14,354 nt of DNA from Krumholzibacterium sp965370495 (GTDB lineage Bacteria > Krumholzibacteriota > Krumholzibacteriia > Krumholzibacteriales > Krumholzibacteriaceae). Under the pieces are notes generated by a model. The model saw only the letters and a program-made list of their open reading frames with translations. It was not told the origin of the DNA and made no database searches. The stretch spans positions 1 through 14,354 of the forward strand of contig CBDUUV010000069.1 in NCBI GenBank assembly GCA_965370495.1, given 5' to 3'. This document shows, piece after piece, positions 1-6,975 of this stretch; position 1 is the stretch's first letter; every line of letters starts with the position of its first letter. The translations under genes and the position numbers were made by a program.

Positions 1-131
1 GTTGCCGCCTCCATCGCATCTCCCGGAATAACTTAAAACCAGCCGTTTCAAGCTCGTTCAAATATCGGGATAAGGCCTGAGAAGTGCTTTGTTCTCATCC
101 TGATGAACGTGCCATGTTGTTGCCTTTTCAC

Positions 132-158
132 TTGATGAAAAATTCGATGCGTTATAAA
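132..158 (+). promoter_or_regulatory. Possible promoter of tRNA-Leu
   Basis: A TTGATG hexamer (132-137) and a TATAAA hexamer (153-158) lie just upstream of the tRNA, in the right order for a sigma70-type promoter. The -10 match is good (5 of 6), but the 15-base spacer is short and the -35 match is only moderate. Transcription would start a few bases before the mature tRNA at 170. This is inferred from sequence match only. Confidence 0.3.
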
Positions 159-169
159 TTAAGGCGTGT

Positions 170-257
170 GCCGGGGTGGCGGAACTGGTAGACGCAGCGG
201 ACTTAAAATCCGCTGGAGCTTGGCTTCGTGCGGGTTCAAGTCCCGCCCTCGGCACCA
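170..257 (+). tRNA. tRNA-Leu (anticodon UAA), CCA encoded
   Basis: This 88-base tRNA folds completely. The acceptor stem GCCGGGG (170-176) pairs with CCTCGGC (247-253), followed by discriminator A and an encoded CCA at 255-257. The anticodon stem GCGGA/TCCGC (197-201/209-213) encloses the loop CTTAAAA, giving anticodon TAA at 204-206. A long variable arm (about 214-229), the mark of a class II tRNA, precedes the T arm GCGGG-TTCAAGT-CCCGC (230-246). The long arm and anticodon together identify leucine, reading UUA and by wobble UUG. The encoded CCA means the enzyme gene just downstream is not needed to finish this tRNA but could repair it. Confidence 0.97.
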
Positions 258-336
258 TATATTACAAGGGGTTGGCGGATTCGGGCTGATCCCTTCTTTT
301 GTTTTGAAGAGTGAAAAATATTATGAGCCACATTCC

Positions 337-374
337 CTCCCGCTTTGGGGCAATACCAGTCCTGGTATCGGGAG
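337..374 (+). repeat. Nested inverted repeat upstream of the cca-like gene
   Basis: CTCCCG (337-342) is complementary to CGGGAG (369-374). Inside lies ATACCAG (353-359) against CTGGTAT (362-368), with only two bases between them. The nested arms could form a bent hairpin in RNA or act as an operator. No T-run follows, so it is not a standard terminator. It sits in the 216-base gap between tRNA-Leu and the gene at 474. Function unknown. Confidence 0.35.
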
Positions 375-473
375 TGTTTAAGGCATCTTGTTTCCTTACC
401 GAGTTTCCAGTATCGTCAATGAATATGGTTAAGGTGTTGACCAGATGACGCCTGTTTCGATACATTCCAGTTT

Positions 474-1841
474 ATGGATAGGGATGTAAAAATATCGCTG
501 GGAAGAGAAATCCTTGGATGGGAAAAGTCACTACTCGCAGAGTGTGATCTCTTACTCGTGGGCGGAGCCGTTCGAGATATAATCCTCGGAAAACAAAAAG
601 AATCTCTTGATGTCGATTACCTGGCGTCAGGTATATCAATTGACAGACTGCTGGAATTGCTCAACAAACTTGGCAGGACCGATCTGGTTGGGAGATCTTT
701 TGGTGTCATCAAGTTCAAAGCAGAAGGATTTGAAACAGTAGATATTTCACTTCCGAGGACCGAGGATTCTACAGGGACCGGCCACAGGGATTTCGATGTC
801 CATTACGATCCCGGGATCCCCATAGAAGAAGACCTGGTACGCAGAGACTATACGATCAACTCGATGGCGCTGGACCTGAGGAGTATGCGGTTGATAGATC
901 CGCTTGGAGGAAGAGATGATCTGAAAAAGAAGATTCTGAGAGTAAATAGAGAAAATTCTTTTACGGAAGATGCACTGAGGATCCTCAGGGGAGTCCAGTT
1001 CCTGGCCCGTTTCAAGCTTTCCGTAGAGAAAACCACGATGGAACTGATGAAAAAACATGCTTCGGCTCTCGATACAGTTTCATTTGACAGGATACGGATA
1101 GAGCTTAATAAAATGATGATTCTTTCTGAAAAACCGAGTGAAGGTTTTATTTTTATGCACGATAGGGAGATCCTGCGGGTCATCCTGCCCGAACTTGAAG
1201 CGACGTGGGGAATAGAACAGAATGAATATCATGTCGATGATATTTTTCATCACAGTGTGAGGAGTTGTGATCTGGCGCCGAGAAATCTGGAATTGCGTTG
1301 GGCCGCGCTTTTGCATGACCTCGGCAAGAAAAAGATGAAACGCGAGATCGAGGGCAGGGTCGTTTTTTACAGGCATGAGGTGGAAAGTGCAAAAATCGCT
1401 GAAAAAATTCTAAAACGTCTCGTGTTTCCAAGCAACTTTATAGCAAAAGTTGTTCATCTCATCTTTCATCATATGTTTTTTATTACGGAGGACTGGTCAG
1501 ATTCGGCTGTCAGGCGTTTTATTGTGAAGGTCGGCACTGAAAACATAGATGACCTTTTTGCGTTAAGAATGGCGGATGGAGTTTCAAGAGGGGATGGACA
1601 AACAAAGGCTGAAGTCGAACTATCGAGAAAGAGGGTGGATAAGATTCTTGCCATGGATTCTGTTTTCAAGAGAAAGGAACTCGCGATAAATGGAAATGAT
1701 GTAATAAGGATCACTGGAATCTGTGAGGGAAAGAAAATCGGAGAGATCCTGGGAAAACTTCTCGATACGGTGCTTGAAAACCCTGAATACAATACAGTCG
1801 AAAAACTTGAGGACCTGGTGAAAAGAGCGATTGAAAAATGA
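474..1841 (+). CDS. cca: tRNA nucleotidyltransferase / poly(A) polymerase family protein with HD domain
   Basis: This 455-residue protein belongs to the class II nucleotidyltransferases, which add or repair the 3' CCA of tRNA from CTP and ATP, or add poly(A) tails. The N-terminal head has the family motif LLVGGAVRD (about residues 27-35) and the metal-binding DVDY (D46, D48). These are followed by RRDYTIN (from residue 123), DPLGGRDDL and an EDALRILRGVQFLARF segment, the last covering the neck that reads the base and ribose. The C-terminal half carries an HD phosphohydrolase motif, LLHDLGKK (H281, D282), as in many bacterial CCA enzymes with 2'-phosphatase or phosphodiesterase activity. Length and domain order fit the family. 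No clear Shine-Dalgarno precedes the ATG at 474, but the motif begins soon after it, so the start is reasonable. CCA-adding and poly(A)-adding members cannot be separated confidently here. Both tRNAs in the window encode CCA, so repair is a plausible role. Confidence 0.9.
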   Translation: MDRDVKISLGREILGWEKSLLAECDLLLVGGAVRDIILGKQKESLDVDYLASGISIDRLLELLNKLGRTDLVGRSFGVIKFKAEGFETVDISLPRTEDSTGTGHRDFDVHYDPGIPIEEDLVRRDYTINSMALDLRSMRLIDPLGGRDDLKKKILRVNRENSFTEDALRILRGVQFLARFKLSVEKTTMELMKKHASALDTVSFDRIRIELNKMMILSEKPSEGFIFMHDREILRVILPELEATWGIEQNEYHVDDIFHHSVRSCDLAPRNLELRWAALLHDLGKKKMKREIEGRVVFYRHEVESAKIAEKILKRLVFPSNFIAKVVHLIFHHMFFITEDWSDSAVRRFIVKVGTENIDDLFALRMADGVSRGDGQTKAEVELSRKRVDKILAMDSVFKRKELAINGNDVIRITGICEGKKIGEILGKLLDTVLENPEYNTVEKLEDLVKRAIEK

Positions 1842-1846
1842 TGAGC

Positions 1847-1976
1847 AAAAAAAGAAAGGTTCCTGTAACTTGGTGTCAGGGGTTTTTCTCAACGTGAGTC
1901 CGACTGGAAATGAGCGACGGATCACAAAATGTTGAGCAAAACCATTCGGAAGAGAGGGAAGATACAGGAACCCTCT
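1847..1976 (-). ncRNA. Candidate structured small RNA, family not recognised
   Basis: Read on the minus strand, this 130-base interval has all parts of a small RNA gene. The outer stem pairs GGTTCCTGTA (plus 1858-1867) with TACAGGAACC (1963-1972), 10 perfect pairs. A middle stem pairs 1881-1893 with 1931-1943: 12 of 13 positions, one T-C mismatch. An inner stem pairs 1894-1897 and 1899-1902 with 1922-1925 and 1918-1921: eight pairs, with G1898 bulged. The apical loop has 15 bases. Between outer and middle stems lies an asymmetric bubble (13 and 19 bases) whose 5' side in the RNA is pyrimidine-rich (TCTTCCCTCTCTTCCG). On the minus strand the outer stem is followed by T3-C-T7 (1857-1847), a U-tract typical of intrinsic termination. 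A good promoter lies just upstream. It ends tail-to-tail with the cca-like gene, five bases past that stop codon. The closing stem, bubble and long arm recall 6S RNA, but it is shorter and a better 6S candidate sits elsewhere in this window. I do not recognise the family. Confidence 0.6.
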
Positions 1977-1982
1977 GGATGA

Positions 1983-2012
1983 ATAATAGGGTATAATACC
2001 TATAATAGTCAA
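1983..2012 (-). promoter_or_regulatory. Promoter of the candidate small RNA
   Basis: On the minus strand TTGACT (plus 2012 down to 2007, 5 of 6 to the -35 consensus) is followed after 18 bases by TATTAT (1988 down to 1983, 5 of 6 to the -10). Transcription would begin near 1976, four bases before the outer stem of the structured RNA. The fit between promoter, structure and T-tract is what makes the RNA gene believable. On the plus strand the same AT-rich stretch shows two perfect TATAAT hexamers (1992-1997 and 2001-2006) without a -35, and a GGTATAATACC palindrome (1990-2000) that could be an operator. Confidence 0.55.
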
Positions 2013-2041
2013 GTGGTAAATTTGCTGAAAGTGAATGCAGG

Positions 2042-2340
2042 ATGGCAGGCGTTAAAAAACGTAGAAGAAAGAAGGGTGTGGGCCGAAGTGTTTCGGTTAT
2101 GAAAATACTGGGCGAGATCTACACTGAAACAGGCAGGGCACTGAACTGGAACTGGCTGGTGATGAGTATTCGGGTTCGGGAATATGGTACAAGTGGCGTC
2201 TTTGCCATTTGTCGGCATTCAGGATCAGAAAATGAATTGATGGCCGAGCGGTGGCAACGGAGTTACTGAAGGGTTGAAGTTAGCCATAGAGGAAAGTATG
2301 ATCCGGTTTTGCGGTCTTTACGGGAATATGGAGACATGAT
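2042..2340 (+). pseudogene. Possible decayed small gene, faintly DciA/DUF721-like
   Basis: An open frame from ATG 2042 to 2269 encodes 75 residues with a basic start (MAGVKKRRRKKGVG), but it has no clear Shine-Dalgarno and its second half is not protein-like. Fragments in neighbouring frames read better: LAGDEYSGSGIWYKW (from 2152), then VATELLKG (from 2251) in the same frame after one stop, then GLKLAIEESMIRF (from 2271) in the third frame. Put together these loosely recall the DUF721/DciA pattern of a W..xxG segment followed by a WxxEL segment. That would need two frameshifts and one nonsense change. The resemblance is weak and found by eye, so the stretch may equally be non-coding. Confidence 0.2.
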
Positions 2341-2762
2341 GAAGCTTGAAAAACTGATCAGGGAAATGCGAAAGAAACTGTTCCCTTATCATCACGAGCA
2401 TGATATCGAACGTGGTAGTGAAAGATGGGAGGTCGGAAGTGGAGAATACCTTGAATCCTGGTTTCTGGAACAACTCAGGACATGCCGCAAGAAAAACCGG
2501 TGTTCCAGAAGAAATAGATGCGTATTTTACGAGTACGGGGATATTTCAAGAAGGAACTACGAGATCTGTCTTGAAGTACAGCTGCGACTTGAAAACGGTA
2601 GTATAAGGTGTTCCATAAAGACCGAAGGGCAGCCCCTGGAAGAAACTTGATATCGATACAAAAAAACCGCATTGGGGGGGGCAAAAACGGCAAGGTGTGG
2701 CTGACAGGCGTGTTCTTATTCTAAGGATCAAGAAAAAATTCTGCCTTGCGACTGTCATAGTA
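2341..2762. other. Stretch without a supportable gene
   Basis: Open frames exist here (for example a TTG-started 113-codon frame ending at 2650, and a 68-codon frame at 2400-2606). They overlap each other, lack ribosome-binding sites and show no recognisable motif, so I call none of them. The stretch contains a run of eight G at 2674-2681. No hairpin with a T-tract was found on either strand. It may be degraded coding sequence or a long untranslated spacer upstream of dnaK. Confidence 0.4.
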
Positions 2763-2821
2763 TGCCATGATGACATCAATGGCAGTGGTTGGCACATGTC
2801 ATTTAATTATCAGTTGCCAAC
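2763..2821. repeat. Two adjacent inverted repeats upstream of the dnaK promoter
   Basis: TGCCAT (2763-2768) pairs with ATGGCA (2779-2784), and the stem can extend inward by GAT/ATC with one bulged A. Four bases on, GTTGGCA (2788-2794) is repeated inverted as TGCCAAC (2815-2821), with 20 bases between the arms. The second repeat ends seven bases before the -35 box of dnaK, so it is well placed for a regulator. It matches neither the CIRCE element of HrcA (TTAGCACTC and its inverse) nor the HAIR element of HspR (CTTGAGT and its inverse). Neither repeat is followed by a T-run. Confidence 0.4.
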
Positions 2822-2828
2822 TTCTTTC

Positions 2829-2856
2829 TTGAAAATTTCATAAATGATAATATAAC
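2829..2856 (+). promoter_or_regulatory. Promoter of dnaK
   Basis: TTGAAA (2829-2834) and TATAAC (2851-2856) are separated by 16 bases, with the AT-rich -10 region expected of a sigma70-type promoter. The -35 lies within CTTGAAA, which is also the -35 form used by sigma32 heat-shock promoters, but no CCCCAT-type -10 follows. The RNA would start near 2863 and carry an untranslated leader of about 88 bases. Confidence 0.5.
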
Positions 2857-2866
2857 AATCAGTTAT

Positions 2867-2894
2867 AACCGCCAAGCGGGGGTTGGTTCTTGGC
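2867..2894 (+). promoter_or_regulatory. Hairpin-forming sequence in the dnaK leader
   Basis: AACCGCC (2867-2873) can pair with the GGCGGGTT-like stretch at 2878-2884, with one mismatch and a four-base loop. Alternatively GCCAAG (2871-2876) can pair with CTTGGC (2889-2894). The two folds exclude each other. They lie well before the Shine-Dalgarno at about 2940, so direct masking of the start site is not obvious. A role in mRNA stability is possible but unproven. Confidence 0.25.
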
Positions 2895-2950
2895 ATGGTT
2901 ATTGATTGGTGTTTGAGTGTAAAGTTACCTTTGCTTATAAGGAGGAGCAG

Positions 2951-4867
2951 ATGTCAAAGATTATAGGAATAGACCTTGGAACTACTAACTCATGTGTATC
3001 AGTGATCGAGGGCGGAGAACCTGTTATCATTCCGAACCCTGAGGGGGGACGGACAACACCCTCGATGGTTGGATTCAAAGACGCGGAAACACTTGTCGGT
3101 ATGCTCGCTAAAAGGCAGGCTATTACAAACCCGACCGAGACGGTATTTTCCATCAAGCGTTTCATGGGAAGAAAATTTTCGGAGGTTGCCAATGAAATAT
3201 CAGAAGTGTCTTACAAGATCAAGAAGGGGCCCGGCGGAGATGTGAGGGTAATTGTCGGTGGCAAGGAATATTCTCCACCCGAAATCTCAGCAATGGTGAT
3301 TCGGTATCTGAAGGAAGCTGCCGAGAAACACCTGGGAGAGAAAGTCAAAAAAGCGGTTATCACAGTTCCTGCATATTTCAACGACAGTCAGAGAAAGGCA
3401 ACAAAAGATGCGGGAAAAATCGCGGGACTGGAAGTCGAAAGGATAATAAACGAACCTACAGCAGCGGCGCTTGCCTATGGGCTCGAGAAAAAAGGTGAAA
3501 AGACGATCGCTGTTTTTGATCTCGGTGGTGGAACATTCGATATCTCGATCCTTGAACTTGGAGAAAGCGTCTTTGAGGTCAAGGCTACAAATGGAGATAC
3601 ACATCTTGGTGGAGACGATTTCGACCAGAGGGTGATCAAATGGCTCGCGGAAGAATTCAAGAAAGAACAGGGAATAGATCTTAAAAAGGACCCTATGGCG
3701 CTTCAGAGATTGAGGGAAGCGGCGGAAAAAGCCAAATGCGAACTTTCAACAGTCTCACAGGCTGATATCAATCTTCCGTTTATCACCGCTGACAGTTCCG
3801 GGCCCAAGCATCTCAATGTAAAACTTACAAGGGCAAAATTTGAATCTCTTACAGATGATCTTATCGAGAGGACAATCGGGCCCTGCAGGAGTGCGATCAA
3901 GGATGCAAAAGTGAATACCTCTGAAATCGACGAGGTTATCCTCGTAGGTGGAACAACAAGGATCCCAGCCGTCCAGGCGAAAGTCAAGGAGATCTTCGGG
4001 CTTGAACCTCACCAGGGTGTCAACCCGGACGAAGTCGTGGCGCTGGGCGCCGCTATACAGGGCGGAGTCCTTGCCGGTGATGTCCATGATGTTCTTCTTC
4101 TCGATGTGACACCGCTTTCTCTCGGTATTGAAACACTTGGCGGGGTTATGACAAAGCTTATCAACCGCAATACGACAATACCAACAAGAAAGAGCGAGAT
4201 ATTTTCTACGGCCGCGGATAATCAGTCGACGGTAGAGATACATGTACTACAGGGTGAGAGAGAGATGGCCACGACAAACAAATCGATCGGGCGCTTCCAG
4301 TTGGCAGGAATTCCACCGGCTCAGCGCGGCATTCCGCAGATCGAGGTTGCATTCGATATCGACGCGAACGGAATTCTCAATGTTACTGCCAGTGACAAGG
4401 CTACAGGCAAGGAACAGAAGATTATAATACAAGCATCAAGCGGGTTGTCAGACAGTGAAATCGAGAAGATGGTTAATGAGGCTGGAGAACATGCAGAGGA
4501 AGACAGGGAGAAAAGAGAAATTATCGATCTTCGGAATCAGGCGGATCAGTTAAGTTACCAGACTGAAAAACAGATGGAGGAATACAAGGATAAGATCTCT
4601 GATGAAGATATAAGCGAGATCAGGATATCACTTGAAGAACTGAAGGAAGCATCAAAATCTGATGACAAGGAAAGGATTAAAAAGGCTGTAGACGGTCATA
4701 ATATTATCTGGCAGAAGGTAGCGCAGGCCATGTACCAGGGCGTGTCCGGACAGCAGGAGCAGGATTCGCAGCAGCCTCAAGCCGATCCAGGCGGAGAAGA
4801 GGCGAAAAAAGATAATAATGTTGTCGATGCTGAATTCGAGGTTATCGATGACGAGGAAAAGAAATAA
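2951..4867 (+). CDS. dnaK: Molecular chaperone DnaK (Hsp70)
   Basis: This 638-residue cytoplasmic Hsp70 binds exposed hydrophobic segments of unfolded proteins in an ATP-driven cycle. The start is ATG 2951, preceded by a strong AAGGAGG; the protein begins MSKIIGIDLGTTNSC, as is typical. The nucleotide-binding domain shows the phosphate-1 loop DLGTTNSC, NEPTAAALAYG, the phosphate-2 motif DLGGGTFDISILE and the adenosine motif GGTTRIPAVQ. The interdomain linker VLLLDVTPLSLG lies near residue 380. The substrate-binding beta domain and helical lid follow, ending in a Gln-rich tail and the acidic VIDDEEKK. The insertion after KRFMGRKF is the form seen in Gram-negative-type bacteria. No grpE, dnaJ or hrcA is adjacent, so the co-chaperones must be encoded elsewhere. 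It has its own upstream promoter and the next gene is a tRNA, so dnaK is probably monocistronic. Confidence 0.98.
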   Translation: MSKIIGIDLGTTNSCVSVIEGGEPVIIPNPEGGRTTPSMVGFKDAETLVGMLAKRQAITNPTETVFSIKRFMGRKFSEVANEISEVSYKIKKGPGGDVRVIVGGKEYSPPEISAMVIRYLKEAAEKHLGEKVKKAVITVPAYFNDSQRKATKDAGKIAGLEVERIINEPTAAALAYGLEKKGEKTIAVFDLGGGTFDISILELGESVFEVKATNGDTHLGGDDFDQRVIKWLAEEFKKEQGIDLKKDPMALQRLREAAEKAKCELSTVSQADINLPFITADSSGPKHLNVKLTRAKFESLTDDLIERTIGPCRSAIKDAKVNTSEIDEVILVGGTTRIPAVQAKVKEIFGLEPHQGVNPDEVVALGAAIQGGVLAGDVHDVLLLDVTPLSLGIETLGGVMTKLINRNTTIPTRKSEIFSTAADNQSTVEIHVLQGEREMATTNKSIGRFQLAGIPPAQRGIPQIEVAFDIDANGILNVTASDKATGKEQKIIIQASSGLSDSEIEKMVNEAGEHAEEDREKREIIDLRNQADQLSYQTEKQMEEYKDKISDEDISEIRISLEELKEASKSDDKERIKKAVDGHNIIWQKVAQAMYQGVSGQQEQDSQQPQADPGGEEAKKDNNVVDAEFEVIDDEEKK

Positions 4868-4886
4868 TCGCTTGAAAAGATTATTT
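4862..4886 (+). terminator. Weak AT-rich hairpin at the end of dnaK
   Basis: AAATAATC (4862-4869), which spans the dnaK stop codon, is perfectly complementary to GATTATTT (4879-4886) around a nine-base loop. The stem is AT-rich and only a few T residues follow, so it would be a weak terminator or a 3'-end stabilising hairpin. Confidence 0.35.
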
Positions 4887-4888
4887 AG

Positions 4889-4917
4889 TTGCTAGGGATC
4901 GATTTATTTCATAAGAT
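4889..4917 (+). promoter_or_regulatory. Possible promoter of tRNA-Val
   Basis: TTGCTA (4889-4894) and TAAGAT (4912-4917) are 17 bases apart, each matching the sigma70 consensus at four of six positions. Transcription would begin near 4924, about 12 bases before the tRNA. It would probably run on into thrS, which starts only 37 bases after the tRNA end. Confidence 0.35.
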
Positions 4918-4935
4918 TCATCGGTAATCGTGAGT

Positions 4936-5012
4936 GGGCGATTAGCTCAGATGGTTAGAGTACCTGCTTGACATGCAGGGGGTCACTGGTTCAATTCCAG
5001 TATCGCCCACCA
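4936..5012 (+). tRNA. tRNA-Val (anticodon GAC), CCA encoded
   Basis: The acceptor stem GGGCGAT (4936-4942) pairs with ATCGCCC (5002-5008), followed by discriminator A and CCA (5010-5012). The anticodon stem CCTGC/GCAGG (4963-4967/4975-4979) holds the loop TTGACAT with anticodon GAC (4970-4972), which reads GUC and GUU. A T arm with the TTCAATT loop is present. No terminator separates it from thrS, so tRNA and synthetase mRNA may share a transcript that is cut at the tRNA 3' end. Confidence 0.97.
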
Positions 5013-5049
5013 TTACCTCTATTTTTCTTTCAAGGTGGATAGCTTGGGT

Positions 5050-6975
5050 ATGGTAGAAATTATTTATCCCGATGGATCAAAGCAGAAAGTAGAAGAAGGT
5101 ACACCGGTAAGTGAGCTCCTTAAAAAACTGCCGCAATCGGTTCGCAGAAAAGCTGTTGCTGTAAAAATCGGGGAAACTCTTCTCGATCTGCAGTGGAACG
5201 TGACCGGAGGCGGGGATTTTCTTGTGATAACCACTGATAACATCGAGGCGCTGGATATTCTCAGGCATAGTGTTTCACATCTGATGGCACTTGCTGTAAA
5301 GGAGCTTTATGACGATGTAAAGTTCGCTATAGGGCCTTCGATCGGGGATGGGTATTATTACGATTTTTTGCTAGACAGAACGTTTACTCCCGATGACCTG
5401 GAAAAGATCGAACTTAAGATGAAAGAACTTCAGAAAAGTGGGAATCTGAGATTCGAACACGAGAACCTCCCGAAAGAGGAAACTATCCGGTTATTCGAAA
5501 GCCTTGGTCAGCCGTTCAAGACTGAACTGATCGAAGAACTCGAGGACGAAACCCTTTCTGTTTACAAGCTCGGGTCGTTTACCGATCTTTGTAAAGGGCC
5601 ACACATTCCAAACATGAAGATGCTGAGGCATTTCAAGCTTCTTTCGCTCGCTGGAGCATACTGGCGCGGCGATGAAAAAAGGGAGATGCTTCAGAGAATA
5701 TACGGAACGGCCTTTTTCTCTGCTGATGAACTCGAAAGTGAAATTGAAAGGCGAGAAGAAGCCAGGAAGAGGGATCACAGGAAGCTCGGCCCGAGACTGG
5801 GTCTTTTCGATATCAAGGAAGAAGCAGGCGGGGGGCTGGTATTTTGGTATCCGAAGGGATATATCCTTCGTGAAGTGGTCGAGAATTACTGGAAAGAAGA
5901 ACACCGGAATAATGGTTACGAAATAATCATGACACCCCATATAGCCAAAAGCGAACTCTGGAAAAAGTCAGGGCATTACGACTTTTACAGGGAGAATATG
6001 TTTGTAATAAATACAGGTGAGGGTCAGGAATTCGTACTAAAGCCAATGAATTGCCCCGGACATATCTTAATATACAAAACACATCTGCACAGTTATCGTG
6101 ATCTGCCGATACGATACGCTGAACTCGGAACCGTCTATCGTAATGAGCGTTCTGGCACTCTGCATGGACTTCTCAGGGTGCGTGGCTTTACGCAGGATGA
6201 TGCTCATATTTTCTGTACTCCGGATCAGCTTGAGGAAGAAGTTGACAAATGCTTTGAGCTCGCTCACAAGATCCTTACGACTTTCGGATTCACGAAGTAC
6301 ACCGTAGAACTAAGCGCTCATGATCCTGATAATATGGACAAGTATGCGGGGTCGGAGGAAGAATGGGAGATGGCGGAGAATGCTCTGCTGAAAGCTATCG
6401 AAAAGCGGAACATCCCTTTCAGGAAGATTCCCGGTGAAGCCGTGTTCTATGGTCCCAAAATAGATTTGAAACTCATAGATGCTATCGGCAGGGGATGGCA
6501 GGCGACAACGATACAATTCGATTTCAATCTTCCGCGGAGATTTGATGTAAAATACATTACCAATGAAGGGAAAAAAGAATACGTCTATATGATCCACCGT
6601 GCGCTGCTCGGATCCATTGAGCGTTTTATAGGAACGCTGACCGAACATTATGCGGGGCTCTTCCCACTATGGCTTGCTCCCCAGCAGGTGATGGTTTTCC
6701 CTGTACGCAAAGATCATCACGATTACGCGGTTGCGTGTGTGGAGAAGCTTCGCTCTGCCGGAATAAGAGCTGATTATGATCTCAGGGAAGAAAAACTTGG
6801 ATTCAGGATACGTGAATGTGAGTTGCAGAAGATTCCGTACATGGCAGTATGTGGAGATAATGAGGTGGATGAAGGGACCCTGGATGTCAGATCCAAATCA
6901 GAGGGAAGGCTGGGCGTGAAAAAAATCGAGGAATTTATTGCGGAATTGGTTGACGAAGTTGATAAGAAAGCATAA
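5050..6975 (+). CDS. thrS: Threonine-tRNA ligase
   Basis: ThrRS charges tRNA-Thr with threonine in the cytoplasm. From ATG 5050 the protein has 641 residues. The domains, in order, are: TGS (about 1-62); the editing domain with HSVSH (H73, H77) and CKGPH (C181, H185), which clears Ser-tRNA-Thr; the class II catalytic core; and the C-terminal anticodon-binding domain (about 540-641). Three zinc ligands are visible: C335 in NCPGH, H386 in DDAHIF and H516 in MIHRALLGS. Motif 2 is seen as RNERSGTLHG. With the 5050 start the editing histidines fall exactly at the E. coli positions 73 and 77, which favours this start. However, AAGGTGG at 5032-5038 is better spaced for TTG 5044, and an in-frame GTG lies at 5035. 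No T-box or operator-like tRNA mimic is apparent upstream, only the tRNA-Val gene. Confidence 0.97.
   Translation: MVEIIYPDGSKQKVEEGTPVSELLKKLPQSVRRKAVAVKIGETLLDLQWNVTGGGDFLVITTDNIEALDILRHSVSHLMALAVKELYDDVKFAIGPSIGDGYYYDFLLDRTFTPDDLEKIELKMKELQKSGNLRFEHENLPKEETIRLFESLGQPFKTELIEELEDETLSVYKLGSFTDLCKGPHIPNMKMLRHFKLLSLAGAYWRGDEKREMLQRIYGTAFFSADELESEIERREEARKRDHRKLGPRLGLFDIKEEAGGGLVFWYPKGYILREVVENYWKEEHRNNGYEIIMTPHIAKSELWKKSGHYDFYRENMFVINTGEGQEFVLKPMNCPGHILIYKTHLHSYRDLPIRYAELGTVYRNERSGTLHGLLRVRGFTQDDAHIFCTPDQLEEEVDKCFELAHKILTTFGFTKYTVELSAHDPDNMDKYAGSEEEWEMAENALLKAIEKRNIPFRKIPGEAVFYGPKIDLKLIDAIGRGWQATTIQFDFNLPRRFDVKYITNEGKKEYVYMIHRALLGSIERFIGTLTEHYAGLFPLWLAPQQVMVFPVRKDHHDYAVACVEKLRSAGIRADYDLREEKLGFRIRECELQKIPYMAVCGDNEVDEGTLDVRSKSEGRLGVKKIEEFIAELVDEVDKKA

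Noticed and set aside
1..63. Minus-strand open stretch reading NELETAGFKLFREMRWRRQ toward the window edge, a possible truncated gene start
   Set aside because: It looks protein-like but is only about 26 codons after a stop, has no ATG and no ribosome-binding site, and is cut by the window edge. Too little to call.
1887..1937. CTCAAC/GTTGAGC arms resembling the R boxes of an integron attC site
   Set aside because: GTTGAGC fits the R' pattern, but the opposite arm has T where a purine is required. Pairing continues well outside the boxes and the spacing of inner arms is wrong. No integrase or second site is present. The minus-strand RNA explanation fits better.
2283..2310. AGAGGAAAGT at 2286, resembling the conserved GAGGAAAGTCC of RNase P RNA
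   Set aside because: The match breaks right after ten bases, and the other conserved RNase P blocks, including the ACAGAA segment of P4, are not found downstream at the expected distance.
2309..2650. 113-codon TTG-started open frame
   Set aside because: There is no ribosome-binding site, no motif, an unusual Arg/Cys-rich composition, and a competing overlapping frame of similar quality.
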